DNA of 64,000 nt from Trichopria drosophilae (GCA_030407085.1 CM059582.1:26115001-26179000); one strand, 5' to 3'. Positions 12,231 to 25,508 are shown, numbered from the stretch's first letter. The notes: a model not told the origin generated them from the sequence alone. Translations and numbers: made by a program.

Positions 12231-14350
12231 GCGCTAATAATTTACAAATCTACTAGGGTGCTACAAAATGCCTCTAATGAATTAAAAATCAGATATAAAA
12301 TTGATTCCAAATTTGACGACGAAATAGAAAAACTCAAAATGTTGGATCAAAATTATTGGTTAAATCATTGAATTTTGTTGAAATTTGTTATTTGGGATTT
12401 TCGAGGTCGCTAATTACACATTTCATGACAAAATGATAAAATTCAAAATGGCGGATACAATATGAGCGATATTTATATACGAGTTTTTGTTGAGAGGGGA
12501 TTTTCTAGGTATCGGATTACAAGTTTAAAAGCGGTTACTGTAATGAAGTAGACTACAAACAAATCATACCGGCATAACATTGTATATACTAATTAAATCA
12601 TAATTTCTTTAAATAGATCAAAAACCGCAGCAAGAACCGTGACTATCTCTAGCGTCGGAACGCGTACTTATTATGGAAATGGTTTTGCGTTGCAGCCATA
12701 TACGTTAACTATCGCATATATTGACTTCATCGACTATGACAATGGGTAGGTATTTCTTTATCCGATTACTAACCTTTAAATTTACAATACAACATTTAAA
12801 TTTCGTCGCGATTGCACAGAAAAAGCATTCGTTGGAATAATCAAAAATGTTTGTTCCAATTAAAAAAGATAGATACATATGCGTATGACAATATTTTTCG
12901 TTGTTGCAACTATTTGCTGGCATTATAACTTATATTTTTTTGAAATTGTCTATTTTACTATATTTTTTACTTGGAGTAAATACTTTTGAAATATTTGGTA
13001 TAACGATGTAGCTTGTCCATAATTTAATCTTTTGCAAATATTGTTGTAACTAATTTCAAAACAATAAATTAACAAAAACAACAATACAATAAAAATGTGC
13101 ACAAAATAACACGCGAACGTCACAGATGGGTGAAAATTGGCAATTCTGTATTGTGGCAAATGGATGGAAAATTCGAATTTCTTTAGATTGACGACATTGG
13201 TTCCGTCATTTTGAATGTCTTCAGTTCGGCTTCAGATCTGCAAACCCACATCTCCAAACCCTCTAATAATAAATGTATTTTACTTAATTTAAAAAATTAA
13301 TTACTTAAAATTATTTAAATGATTGAACAAATGTTTATCCATTATGTTGAAAATTCGCCATTTCGAGAGAATACATCATTCAAACAGCACTTTTCAAGGT
13401 CATCATGTGTTCTGACATCCATATAAGTTTTATGTTCCAAACAAAATATTTGTTTTTCCGTGGATTTTTGTCATTTAAGACAAAAAACCATATTTAATAA
13501 ACATTAAATGCGACAACGGAATTAAAAAGAGCACATTTTACATCGGATATTGTTACTCTAATTTTTTTTATCAATATGTTAACAAATTACTGCCGTAGAT
13601 AATATGTCTATGTAACAAAAAGCAGCGACCTTGTGTTTATTTTATAATTTCTCGGTTTGTTGAATGCTTAGGTGCCAATAAAAAACAAAACATTTAAAAA
13701 GATTTTTTCAAACTCTTAAAAAGGGGGAGGGGGAGACAAAGTACCAAAAAATAGCTTTTTTCTGAAGTTCTCTAAAAAAATGTGAAGGCATGAAAAGCTC
13801 TAATAAGGTGTAGAAAAGGAAACTTTAAGTACCAAAAGTGAAAAGTCATTTAATAATTTTGGTACACCGGCATTTACCAGTATCCCTAACTCATATCTGA
13901 TATTTAAGTCAAAATAACGAGGAACGTAAACATTGGTGGAAATCAATTCCCCATAATTGAATTTGACTTCAAACTTGTTACTCGGGCGATTTTGGGGTCG
14001 CTGATTACAAATCTCTTGTCAGTTTTAAATATTCAAAATGGCGGATCCACTATCGTCGTCATTTTATATTTTGCAAATTTGTCTACAAAGTCATAAACAG
14101 TGATTCCAAACACCCCTAGATCAAAGCTCTACCGAGATTGAAGTAAATCCGTCAATATTTATGAAATTTTACCGGTCACATAAAATCAGTAATGTTTCTA
14201 TAGACAGGATCCTGACGTGATGGAGCAAAACGGACTTCAGATTCATGTTGAGCTATGCCCAAAAACGTATAATACAGCAAGATGTGGTCAAAGGAACCTT
14301 GATTTTGTTTTGGTCCTGAGTAACCACTTGGGGTTACAAAATCAATTGGA
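12231..14350. repeat. Dispersed 'AAAATGGCGGAT' repeat copies in AT-rich DNA
   Basis: Segments at about 12270-12545 and 13905-14350 share phrases with copies elsewhere in the window: TTTTGGGGTCGCTGATTACAA-type text, TTCAAAATGGCGGATCC, and AAGGAACCTTGATTTTG. The 14090-14350 part aligns with 22330-22560. Between them (12546-13900) I see nothing coding. Confidence 0.55.
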
Positions 14351-14354
14351 TTGA

Positions 14355-14935
14355 TTTCAAAAGATTAAAAAAATCAGAAATAAATTTATAGTCGTAATAA
14401 GAATAATTTTAATAACATGCCTTCAACCTTTGAAATGTATTGGTATAAAATCGTTTTTAATATTTTTCAACAATAGTTTGAATTCATGTAGGTTAGTTTG
14501 TAATAATAAGTCTTTTTGTTCGTACACGATGCAAACGAGATTTTGGAAACTTAACTTTTCTCCTCCGAAGCACTGTAAATAAAAAGGTACAAATTGGTTG
14601 TGGATTGTTCAATTTGAATGTAAATTCTAAAAAACTAAGGAACTTATGCAGCACTTTTTTTATTTTAACCGTGTGAATATGAAAGAAGGGAGACCAAAAT
14701 GACAGAGCGATAAGTATAGATTGGACTCTCGCATCATAAAGTGTTATTAAGTCTGTAGGATTGGTAAAATCTACACATTGTCGTTTCAGAAAGTCTAAAT
14801 TAGGTAAAGCATTGCTCTCCGTTTGACTGATATGGTCAGAAAAAGTAAGTTTGGTATCAATAAAAATCCCATTTGTAATTGGCATATCGCTTGGACGGAT
14901 CTGACTTTTTGACTGTTGAAAATCGAGCAACGGAT
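14355..14935 (-). pseudogene. LINE (non-LTR retrotransposon) ORF2 C-terminal fragment
   Basis: The minus-strand frame 14930-14493 contains GIFIDTKLTFSDHI, a LKRQCVDFTNPTDLITLYDA-like block, QSILIALSFWSPFFHIH and VLHKFLSFLEF. These follow the order of the conserved region after the reverse-transcriptase domain in Jockey/CR1-type LINEs. It has no RT catalytic core and is 5'-truncated, as is usual for dead LINE copies. Confidence 0.8.
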
Positions 14936-15931
14936 TCGTAATCTGGGATCGCTTAGTGTTTTACAACATTTCATATAAATCGATGGACATTTTAAAATTT
15001 GAGTTCACCATTTTGAATTTTGAAAATATAACATCGGATTTGTGATATACGACCTAACCTTCACCCCCTGACACTGATTTACATTACAATGTATTCATTT
15101 ACAAAAAAGTTACGCACAAAAAACGAAATTTTCGCGAATTGAAGCAGCCATTTTGAATTTTTGGATTAGTCATAACGTAATCATAAATAGTAAAAGGCAT
15201 ACCGCCCTAGGATCTAGAAACGCGAATCGATTGGAACTTTTTAGGATGATCGGATTTTTAAAAAACATACTGGAAAACTATATACCATAGGATGTGCCGA
15301 AAATTTAATTGGTCCTTTTTATAAAAATCTATTTACATGAAAAACTATGGCAATTTGTACCGGCCCCGGCGTTCGGGATTCGAGTTCTTATGTTAAACAA
15401 AAGTTGGCGAAGGAAACGAAGGTTATAACTTTGGTGGCCTATGAAATATGTGCACTACAAAATGGTTGTCTTATGGGTGTCTTAAATGACACTAATTGCA
15501 AAACACCTAGAAGTGTCCCCTTTTAAAGTGTATCTTGAGTTAGCCCTGGAAAAAATGAAGCGTTACGCAGTCGTATATAATGCCCAAATTCACGCGTATG
15601 GTACTCTTTACAAACAAACTCTTTATGCTCTCTAGTAAAAGTTGAAGAGAACGTTAACCGTTTTTTGTCCAAAATCACCTCTTGTTAATTCTTTTGGCAC
15701 GCTTCACGAGGCAGATTTAACGCTTTTGAAACTCTTTTGGATCTCTTATACTCACTCTTAAGTAACGTTCATGCAACGCTACCATTTTTACTTGGGAGGC
15801 GTCTTAAAAACGAAGTGCCTCAAAATTTAAGATATTTTCTGTCTAATGAAATAAAACACATTTAATTTTTAACTCCGCGGCGCTCCTGTGATATTATTTG
15901 TCATGTATTTCGCAAGGAGACCGAATTAAGA
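14936..15931. other. Non-coding stretch with 'CCATTTTGAATTTT' repeat scraps
   Basis: Scraps of the dispersed GGCGGAT repeat family lie at 14995-15175 (CACCATTTTGAATTTTG, CAGCCATTTTGAATTTTTGG). No gene recognised. Confidence 0.4.
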
Positions 15932-16456
15932 TACTGCAGAGTCTCGGTATATTTGCGTCTCGCTATATTTACGTCCCAGCATATTTGCCCAGTTCCGTCT
16001 CGTTATATTTGTTTGTCGCCGCTCTCTTTTTCCCCCACCTTGTGCGCTGGGGCCTCAGGAAGGGCCTGCTGTGACGTCACGAACGTAACGCGACTGAGCA
16101 GAATGCACGGTAAAAAATGGTTAATCATAAAATGATCATAAAATGATTAATAAAAAATCTTGGTTATTTCAGCAAAAGGACATTTGCTACAAATTGATTT
16201 GCTGAATTTGCGAAATATTGGCTATGCCAGCGATGACAAAAGCAAACCTAGTAATAACAGTTTGCGAAACCAGCTAAATATTTGCTATTCATATATTACG
16301 ACAAATGTTTTGCTGGGCTAGCCAATTATTCGCTGCGACGGCGAAATATTTCTACCCGTGTGGGAGAAGCGGCGCTCCCCTTCTTTTGACAAATATAAAA
16401 AGACGAGAGGGACGGCGAGGAACCCAGCTGGCAAAATATACCGGGACTCTACTGTA
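15932..16456. mobile_element. TA-site MITE, 'TATATTTGC' family, interrupted by another MITE
   Basis: The left end TACTGCAGAGTCTCGGTATA pairs with the right end, whose complement reads TACAGTAGAGTCCCGGTATA. The word TATATTTGC or close variants recurs near 15948, 15963, 15979 and 16004, and inverted near 16390 and 16435. Parts are GC-rich (16015-16100). A second element occupies 16106-16360. Confidence 0.8.
16106..16360. mobile_element. Nested MITE with CACGGGTA-type ends
   Basis: CACGGTAAAAAATGG at the left and the complement of the right end (CACGGGTAGAAATATTTCGCC in part) are related inverted ends. The insert is AT-rich inside a GC-rich host element, which marks its borders. Repeated AAATATTTGCT and GCAAA words run through it. 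Confidence 0.6.
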
Positions 16457-17120
16457 ACATGCTTTTTGATCAATTTTTACTTACTGATTCGAGGATAATG
16501 ACAATAAAGCAAGACACAAAGAAATGTCTAACGTAACATAACCTAACCTGATCCTAGAAGCGAAATTTCATAATAATTAGCTTTACCGGGTGACAAGTTA
16601 TTGCAATAGCCACTTAAATTTCAGTGAGAGAACAAAATAGTAAAATCTACTAACTCCAAGCAAAATAATTGGTGTAGTCGAAATGACGATCAGGATATCT
16701 ATCCCAATAAACAAGATCGTGTGCGAAATATTCAGCTCTCATTCCATTTGTTTACACCTAGGAATGAAATTCAACAAATCTTCTTTCCTGACTGGGGTAA
16801 TGAAGTAAAACAGTTCTCTGAAGATAAGGTATTTCATTGAGACCATCCCTCTTTCATATTACACCTAAAATCAACGTAATATACTTGAGAGGAATCCTAT
16901 TACTGCATGTGTTTTGGGCAGTTTTATGAAGTACTAAACCAGAACTTCCAACCCCAGATAAAACAAGACCGACATAGATATCAATTTCCAAGATTATCTA
17001 AAACATTCTATATCATCAAAGAATAATTATCAGTTTGATGCCAACCGAGTGTCCGGCAGCGTCTCGACGTCGTTAATACGGGCAATCAATTAATCGCAGG
17101 AGAGTATCGATACTTCTCAA
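16457..17120. other. Non-coding spacer
   Basis: Moderately AT-rich, no recognisable gene or repeat. Confidence 0.35.
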
Positions 17121-18170
17121 TATCCAAAATATGTAGAACTACATCTTCGGAAGAGCCCCGGGTATGTGCGTACCACGAGATAAGCTGGGGACCAAACTGG
17201 AGATCGCTTATAGATTTCGTAAAGGCGATCGTAACGACGAAATTCGATACTTCCGAAGTTGCGGAGCCACCTCCTCCGTCGTAATGAAATTATCACAATT
17301 ATCATCATTATTCGCCTTCTCCTCTTTCTTAACAACGCGTCTCGCATATACAATTATTCAACGATTTCCCAACTGCCTTCGGACCAGAAAAAGGGACGAC
17401 GACGACGACGGCGACGAGGAGAGACGAACCAGGATTGAAACGCGCCCGAAGCGTCGCGAGGCAAGAGCAGCTGACACTGACGATACCAATCGCGGGGGAA
17501 CTGCCCCCCTGAGCCCCCCTCGATCCCCCCTGCGCTCCCCGCGTCCTTTGCAACCGCCGATGGTTGCGAAGAGAAGTGCTCCTTCCGCCTCCCCGCCACC
17601 AGAGTGTGCCCCCGGCGCTCTCAGCGGAATCAAATAATTTACGGAGGTTGCGCGACCGCTCGCAGAGCGAAATCAGCGGAATGAATCACGGAGGAGAAGC
17701 CGGGGTAACCTGACGTTGCCTCCTCCGTTCCTGCGCGTGGACCTCCTAGATAGCGAGCGCTCCAACTGAGTGAGTGAGAACTCCTCAGATCATGAACGCT
17801 CTGGCGAACGCTCTCTCGCTCGCTCCACCTCCCCCCCCCCCCCCCCTCCTCCCCGCTCTCTCTCGCCCGCACTGCGAAAGAAGCGCAATGTCGCCCCGGG
17901 TCAGGAGATAATATCCTGCACGGTCTTCCTCCCTCGTCACCCTCTATAATAATAATATAATAAAATTTCACGGTCCCGTTCGGTGGTGAAGTGGGGAACG
18001 GAGAAGAAGGGACGCAAACGCCGCAGCAGTTTCCAAAAAGCTTCGGAAGCCTCTTCGATCGCCGATCGGTTGAGATTTCTTCCATGTAATAACCGTCAGT
18101 AAGATCTCCGTTCTTTAATCTGTTCTGACATACGCTCGGAATTTTCTTGAGTGTCTGCATACAGGTTCAT
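17121..18170. promoter_or_regulatory. GC-rich island, possible promoter or first exon
   Basis: About 1 kb of much higher GC and CpG than anything nearby, including GACGACGACGACGACGG at 17396 and a C-run at 17830-17846. Open frames on both strands (17164-17637 plus; 17639-18160 minus) are low-complexity (Pro/Ser/Arg-rich or Gly-rich) with no domain, as expected from GC-rich non-coding DNA with few stops. It may be the promoter and 5' UTR of a gene whose coding exons lie outside the window or are too short to see. Direction is unknown. Confidence 0.35.
17830..17846 (+). repeat. Poly-C tract
   Basis: A nearly pure run of C inside the GC-rich island, adjoining pyrimidine-rich CTCC repeats. Confidence 0.85.
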
Positions 18171-18589
18171 AAATTTGGCCCCACTGTTCTTGGTATCGAG
18201 TCCCAATATCGAAATAGATCGTTCCATTTCATGTTATTAGTTCATTTGCTGCTAATAGAACAGATCATCCTATGATATCATCTGATGGTTTGAGATGAAG
18301 GCTAACTTAGAAATGATCTGCAGATTGAGGATCTTTGAAAGACGGAATTTTTAATACGTGCTTCATCTGAAATTTGTTCCTCGAGAGTTATGGGGCTAGT
18401 TCTTGCGATATGATACTTGAAATTTTGGAATTGGAATTGGAGATGGTTCGAAATAAGAAAAAGTATTCGAGTTTAATGAAATTTATTATTGTGATGTTGG
18501 TATCACTGATCACGAACCTGCACTTCAACTCTTGGAATGCGATGTGGCAGGTTCTGTGTGGATGATTCAAAATGAAAAGTTACTTTATT

Positions 18590-19890
18590 TTAAGAAAATT
18601 AAATATACGCTATAACAAAAAATAGTACTTGTCATAGCATCCGCCATTTTTAATTTTGAAAAAGTAACATATATTGAATCGTAAACCGTGGAAAACCACA
18701 CTGCCATTTTTAATCCGTCATTGTAAAGCTGTGCGCAGAATCATAATTAATGATCTCGATACCCCCAGATTACCATTTTTAGCAGAAAGTTGAGGATATT
18801 TTCGGTTATTTTAGGTCCGTCATTTTAGATCTGCCATTTTCAACCAGCCTTGTTTAGTCTTAAGAACTAACATTGAATTGGTACTCAGCAACATCGAGTA
18901 ACGAGTTTCTAGAGAACCCGATGAATTTGAACATATTACATCCGCCATTTTAGAACAGCCATTTTTTTCCGCTATTTTTAATTTCAGAAAACTAACATGG
19001 GATGATATTTGTCAGCAATGTCCGAAAATCCATCCACTGATGAGTTTCGAGAGACTCAAAATATTGTCCGCCATTATGAATTTTAACGTATTTTCTTCAA
19101 TATTAGATCCACCATTTTTTATCCTCCATTTTTAATTTTAAGAAAACTGACATTGTATTCGTTATCTATGACCTCAAATATCCCCGAGTAACGAATTTCA
19201 GAAGAACTCGGTGAATTGGTGAACATATTTTTTGCTATATTAGATCCTCCATCTTTAATTTCGAAAAACCATCCACTAATCATTTTCAAAAGAAATTCAA
19301 AATATTTCCCGTCGTACCTAATCCGCAATTGTAAATTTGTTCAAATTGTGAGCATATTCGTAATTAACGATCGTAAAAACCTCCCGATTTCCTAGTTTGA
19401 GCAGAAGAAGTTGGAAGAAAAGGTAATGAATTTGAATATATTTTTTAACATATTACATCTTCCATTTTAGATTCGTGATTTCAGGTCCGCCATTTTAGCT
19501 CCTCCATTTTGAATTCGATTGTTCCGTAATGTCAGAAACTAAGATTCTGAATTTATGACATAGAATCAATGACATAGAATATCTCTCAGTAACCAGTTTC
19601 AAGAGAAGCCGATCAATTTTATCATATTACATCTGCCATTTTAGATCGGGCATCCTTTATTCCACAATTTTTAATTTCAAAAAACTATTGTGGGATGATT
19701 ATTGATAAGCAACGTTCTTAAACCCATGGACTAATAAGTTTCGAGAGAATTTCAATATATTATCTGCCATGTTTATAATTTTAACATATATGTTCAACAA
19801 TATTAGATCAGCCATTTTTATCCACCATTTTTAATTAAAAAAAAAACTTGGCATTATATTCATAATCTATGACGTCCAATATCCCCCAGC
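18590..19890. repeat. Degenerate repeat field with 'CCGCCATTTT' words
   Basis: The block 18985-19130 recurs at about 19680-19828 with many substitutions: AACTAACATGGGATGATATT against AACTATTGTGGGATGATTAT; TTTCGAGAGA; AATATTAGATCnnCCATTTTT. This gives a higher-order period of about 695 bp. Words such as CCGCCATTTT and CTCCATTTTT occur more than ten times. It is old and not coding; the minus-strand frame 19119-19328 is incidental. Confidence 0.7.
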
Positions 19891-21040
19891 AATGCAACAC
19901 TTAGCAAGTGGTACTAATCACGATTTTTACTTGTTAGCCCTCTCTTACCAATTTAAACAAAATGCCGGATTCAAGATGACGGTTACAAGTTGTAAGTTTG
20001 TATTTACTTGCGTAGATATATATTATTAGGTTGACTAACCGCCAAAAACACGAAAAATTAGGATGATAAAATAATTATTATCTTTTATGAATACCTAATT
20101 TCATGATGGTTCATTCATAACCTCAAAATAGTATATACAAACGGTTTTGACCGATTTTTTGTCTGATCTTCACTCAATTTCTGATGTTTTCCTATCATTA
20201 CTCGTGAAATTTAAAATGAGCAATCAATCATCGCTTTATAACCTGAATTTTGTGTGGATTGAGTGCAACAAGACAATTTGTCCATGAGATCGTTGTAAAC
20301 TTTAACTATGGCAATTGTAAGCTAAATAACAATGACACATCGCTTAAAACTTGCCATCTTTTCTAATATCTGATTTCAAAATTGTTAATTCTCAATGTTA
20401 AAGATTATAGATATTACTAGGGTGTTTTACTTTTTCATGCACATGGGGTGATGTACAACACCGTCGGTCTCTGATCTACAACTCGATGTCGAACAAACGC
20501 TTTGGCGTTTACTGCCATCTCTTTGTGTCCATAGGAACTTGTTACTTCGACTCAGACTAAGTCTGGACGAAGTATTGAATTTGGTCACTTCGGGCATAAA
20601 AATTACCCTATAGTTTTTCATCAAATGTCGACGTTTCAGACCCTAAGGAACCCAAATCAACAATAAAAAATTTGTGTCCGTGATCTTGTACGTACGAACG
20701 TCCGTACGTCCATACGTCCCGTTTTTTTGTCTCGCGATAACTCGCGAACGGATAAGCGTATCGACATACATTTTTTTTTATGATTAGATTTTGGCGCAGA
20801 TCCATCCGTCCATTACTAAAAAAAATCAGCCCCAATTAAGTTACTTCGTAATTTTTTGCATTTATTTTGAAAAATAAAAATTTTATTAAAAAATGTTTCA
20901 AACAAAAAAGATAGAGCATGAAATTCTCTACAAATAAGATTTTATGCATTTTCTTCCTAAAGTCAACGATAATGCCATAAAAACTGGTTTAAAATGTTTA
21001 TGAGTATTGTCCGAAAAAGTATTGAATTTGGTCACCTCTT
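19891..21040. other. Non-coding stretch with an unclassified CpG-containing patch
   Basis: At 20430-20840 composition shifts and contains ACGTACGAACGTCCGTACGT and TCTCGCGATAACTCGCGAAC. AGTATTGAATTTGGTCAC occurs twice (20571, 21018), suggesting a repeat unit of about 450 bp. No domain is visible in the short frames. Confidence 0.4.
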
Positions 21041-21049
21041 GATTGCGCG

Positions 21050-21312
21050 TGTGGAATATTTTTCTTTTCTGAATTTTTAGACGAGTTCGTATATGAGGAA
21101 ATCATACTCTCAGTCGAAAACTCAGCTGATTTCTTATGTTAATAATCATGGGATTTTTGACACTAGTTTGTATGTGTCTGATCTCAAATCTTGCAAAATT
21201 CATTTTTCATTTTGGAGATCTCAGCAGAGTTCTCACCTGATTTCTCATGTAAGTTCGCACATACTCATGTGAGACCTCATGTGAGATCTCACAGTGAATT
21301 CTCAGTAGGGCG
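21050..21312 (+). mobile_element. Half copy of the 'CTCACGTGAGATCTCA' element
   Basis: This aligns with the right half of the element at 58757-59456. Shared phrases: AATCATGGGATTTTTGACAC, ATGTGTCTGATCTCAAATCT, CACCTGATTTCTCATGT, GAGATCTCACAGTGAATTCTC. The left half is missing. Confidence 0.75.
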
Positions 21313-22190
21313 TAGATCGATTAGTTCAATTCCTCGAGACAATATTTTTCACGGTTAACATTTCTATTCGTTTCGTGAGGTGTTTTAATTTCTCTGATAG
21401 GTAAACATGTGTTTATTCTTGGCATTTTAAGTGATTTTTAACATGCAACTTTAGCAAACTAAAGATATTTTGAGTTTCCATTGCACTGTATTGGATACAA
21501 ATCAATTTGTGTAAAATATCGTACTAAAAGCGATTTTTTAGTTTATCGATATTTAATTATAAAATATGTGTATATGAAGCGTTTTTATGTATTTTAAAAT
21601 AGTTTTAGCTATCATACCAGCAACATTTTTGTTCTCTTTGGTGCAATTTTCACTTTCCAGAAGTCGACAATAACCTTTTTGCTGTGTGGAATTTAAATTA
21701 ATTAACTTTTAAAGCGATTTACGTCGATATTTTTGCATTACATACCTGAATTTGACTAGTATTGCACATCACCCCAACTTTTTGTAAAATGTTAAAATAG
21801 ACGTTTTTGAAAATTCGATAAACGGTAATGAAAAATTTTAAACCGACAATTTGTTTTTTGAATAAAATCCGACAGGAAAAGAAAAGGCGAGCATAAAGGC
21901 TGCATTTAGTCAGAACCGACTTTTTCTACGTTAATATAAAAACTTATTTAATGATTTGTTCGAGAATTTACAATGAATTTACAGAGTTTACAATGCAGTA
22001 AAAATAATTATTTTTATTGTTTATAATAATTTATGTAACGGCGTTTGTAGCTAAGTTATGGCACTGAAAATCGGGTACAACTTTCGGGACGAAAAGCACT
22101 CCAAAAGGGAACTGAAATCCGTCCTCGTCGTTGTTTCGGGGTATTGCGGAATGTAAGTAATTACAAAATACAGGATGTCTTGACTGGATA
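21313..22190. other. AT-rich stretch, nothing recognised
   Basis: No coding frame or clear repeat seen. Confidence 0.35.
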
Positions 22191-22565
22191 TTGATCGAGA
22201 AATTTTATTTCAAAAGCGTGATAAAAAAATTCTCAGATACCAAGTCTTCTAAAAATCAATAATGTTTGAAAATTCTACCTGCCAAAAGTCCGTTAATCAG
22301 CTATTTTGGATTTTGAAATTTTGACTTCAAATTCGTAATCAGTTACCCCATAGACCCTTGACACACAGATTGAGATAAATCCGTGTATATTTATAAAATG
22401 TCTGTCTCGTAAAATCGACCTTTTTTTGAGGTAGGTCAAGTAATAGAAAGGACTTCAAATTCAAGTTCAGTGACCCCAAACCATATACAATACACCAAGT
22501 CTGGTCGTAGGAACCTTTCATTGATTTTTTTTTGTGGTCCTATGTAATCAGTAACTTTGAACCCT
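22191..22565. repeat. Copy of the dispersed repeat seen at 13.9-14.35 kb
   Basis: Shares AGATTGAGATAAATCCGTG, GACTTCAAATTCA, GTTCAGTGACCCCAAA and AGGAACCTTTCATTGATTTT with 14090-14350, in the same orientation. Confidence 0.65.
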
Positions 22566-23030
22566 CATAGGATATAAAATATTATGATCGCATTAGAAGA
22601 CTGAATTTTCGAATAAGGAACTTTATTCATCTAAAAAAGTAAAGTAAAGGAAGCGTGCCTATTTACCGATCTGTTTATTTGGAAACGTGTATGTAAACAA
22701 CATGAAATTATATTGATGAGATTCAAAAGTTAAACACTCAAGTGCGATTTAGTTGAAAGACAGGTAATAATACTTTCATATGAATAAAAGTAAAAATGAT
22801 TTCATATTATTTTTGACGGTCGACAAATCATTCAAAAGGGTAATTGTTTCATTGTATCGACGTAACATGAACAAAGGTACAATTCTTTTTCGTTGCATAG
22901 ATGACAAAATCATTCTGGAATTTTGTTAAGGCAATTTCAGAGAGGTACAAGCGGTAGAGTTAGCATTGCTGTTTTCCTGAACCTCAGATGTCAGAAGTTG
23001 ATTTTTCAATCATTTGTACCTCGATAGTTA
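22566..23030. other. AT-rich spacer
   Basis: Nothing recognised. Confidence 0.35.
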
Positions 23031-23610
23031 CAACATTTTTGCTTGTTGCTTAGATCTTCATTAATTCAAATTGCAATGTTTTTTATCTTTATAGTTCTCT
23101 TTCCGATTTCCTCGGCAGAAATGTAAAGAATTATTTCGCACGTATTATAACTTTTGTAACTTCTGTAATGTTCTCGGGGGTTGACGGGAAATTTGCTGGA
23201 TGTTGTTAATTCCACGAAAAGTTCGATAACACTATCTACTTTTCCAGTATCTCATCAGAAGTCGTAAAGAAAATTTAGATGTTTTGTAACTCTTGTAACT
23301 TTTGTATCGTTCCGTGTGAGTTAATGAAATAATTACAGGATATTTGTAAATTTGCTTCATTTTGCTCCCAGTATCTGCTTTCGTCTCACGTTCTTAGAGA
23401 TGTCGGGGAACAAAGTTGTTTCTTGTAACTATTGTAACTTTTGTACCTTTGAAATACATACGAAAATTCGAGTGGAGCGATCGGGTACAATTAATTTTGT
23501 ATCATTAGCACTCGATACGTGTATCTTAATGTCAGATGCTGGCATTTTTTTGTAACTCTTGTAACTTTTCTTCTTGAACGAAATATTTGTGCTACCATTC
23601 GATACAATCG
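23031..23610 (+). repeat. Degenerate tandem array, ~135-bp period, 'TTGTAACTCTTGTAACTTTT' core
   Basis: The core recurs at about 23150, 23287, 23423 and 23552, with spacing 127-140 bp and diverged sequence between. Each core has two TGTAACT words followed by TTTTGTA. The plus-strand frame at 23352-23555 passes through two units and is unlikely to be a gene. Confidence 0.65.
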
Positions 23611-25508
23611 ATAATCTTTCAAATCTATATTTTACATTTCCGATATTTTGAAGTCGGGTGCCAGGTTTTGAAATCTGCCAGACTCTGCTGCCACATGAAA
23701 AATAATTTAAAATAAATAAATAATATATTTTGAAGGTTTAATGTAAAATAAATTAATTAAATCGGGTTTTTGAAATTGTTTTATTTCTTAATGCCCGAAA
23801 ATCAGTTTAGGCGATAATATTACTTTTTTGTCCTAGGCCGTAAAGTGCAATTTAACGGACCGAGTAGAGAATGTGAGTTCCAGTACTGGTGAAGCCAGTC
23901 AACAAAAACTATTTTTTTAATCTTTTTAGTCCGTAAAATGCGTAGACCAGTCCGTAAAATCGCACTTTCCGGACACATACGTATGAAAAATACTTTTTTA
24001 AGATGCAAAATTACTTGTGTACCGAATATTGCCTACTGAATCCCAAAATCTCGATTTGAAAAGTGAGTTTAGCTCGAAATTTCACACTGACTCGGTTTTG
24101 TATGAAGATGATCTGATATCGGTATCGTTAATTCCAGAGGTTTATATGATATTAACTAGTTCTCATCGTCTAAGAGCTATTTAATTTTTGACACAATCGT
24201 TTAAAAAGTAATTATAAATTACAGTTTGAAGTGATAGATTTTGTAAAGTTCGATTATTATGGATCGCTATATTTGGAGGCATTTATATTTACAATAAATT
24301 CCCAGATCATCGTAATTTCATAGTCCGTGCCTGCAATGACTAGAAGAAAACATCGAGAGTCAACGAATCCGTGTATCCTTATCATCATCTTTCTTATTAA
24401 CACATATTCATCTTGATCTATCATTATCATTCGATATTATCACATTTATTAGCTTTATCTCCCACTTCGTTACTTTAAAGTATGAATCTATAGCAGCGTT
24501 GAAATTCTGTTTATATTTGGCCTGGATTACCGCATTGATTGATCGAATGAAATCAAAACTTTTCTAGAAGCATTTCAAACGTTTACGTGGATTTACGTAT
24601 TTCTAACTTAACCAATAACCATAAGAACTCCGGCTTTTATTTCAAATATTTAATAACAATAATTATTGCAAAAAATCTATTAGTCGCAAACATTTATGAA
24701 GAAAATAAACGCTATTTGGAAAAGTTAATCCGAAATGTCTGATAAATTAAAAAAAAAAAATAACATAGTTTTGAAAAAAAGGTAAAACGATCTTTTCGTC
24801 TATTTAAGAATTTCATTTTTTACGCTACGGTGACACCATTCTTGATTTTTCATATTTTCAGGGCCAATTCATCAGACAAGTACTCTCATAAATTTTATTA
24901 TTATACTATAGTGTTTATTGACCAAGTTTTTAAAGAATTCATAAATTCTAAACATACTCTCTCCATAGTTTTTCCGTGATTCTTTCCCGAGTTCAAATTA
25001 CGTGAATGCGGTGCGTTACCAATAAACGTGGCCAAGAGCAGAAACGATCTTTACGATGCCGAAAAAAAATTGCGGGCATTCGAATAACGTCATCATTGCA
25101 AAAGCGTTGACACCGTATAATATATGATCTTACCTGTTTTTGGGTTCAAAGTAGCCCCGAAGAGACGGCTTACCAAATCCGCAAAGATCGTAAATCGAAA
25201 GTTCTCAAGTTTGTTTGCTGGCGTCTGTATTATGTAGAAGTAAATAGATTACGAATTAGGTTAAGCACATTTTTTCTCAACAATAATATTCGTAAAATGA
25301 CTTTATCAATAAAACAAAAAATATGTAATATGTTAGGCAATGTTACAGGTGGTATAGTATCTTTGCAATGATTGTGTTTTAGGATACAAACAAAGATAAT
25401 GAGAAACTATTGATATAAAAAAAGAATATCCGAAATGACCACAACGACCTACCCTGAGACCTGTCCAATGGGTCTTCTCGAAAATATACGCTTAAGATAT
25501 ATCTTAAT
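23611..25508. other. AT-rich stretch, no gene seen
   Basis: CAGTCCGTAAAATCGCAC and AGGCCGTAAAGTGCAATT near 23835-23970 are a small inverted or direct repeat family. Otherwise nothing recognised. Confidence 0.35.

Noticed and set aside
17164..17637. 157-codon plus-strand frame in the GC island
   Set aside because: Low-complexity Pro/Arg/Ser-rich translation with overlapping frames on the other strand; explained by GC-rich DNA lacking stop codons.
17639..18160. 173-codon minus-strand frame in the GC island
   Set aside because: Poly-Gly/Glu low complexity, no domain, crosses the poly-C tract.
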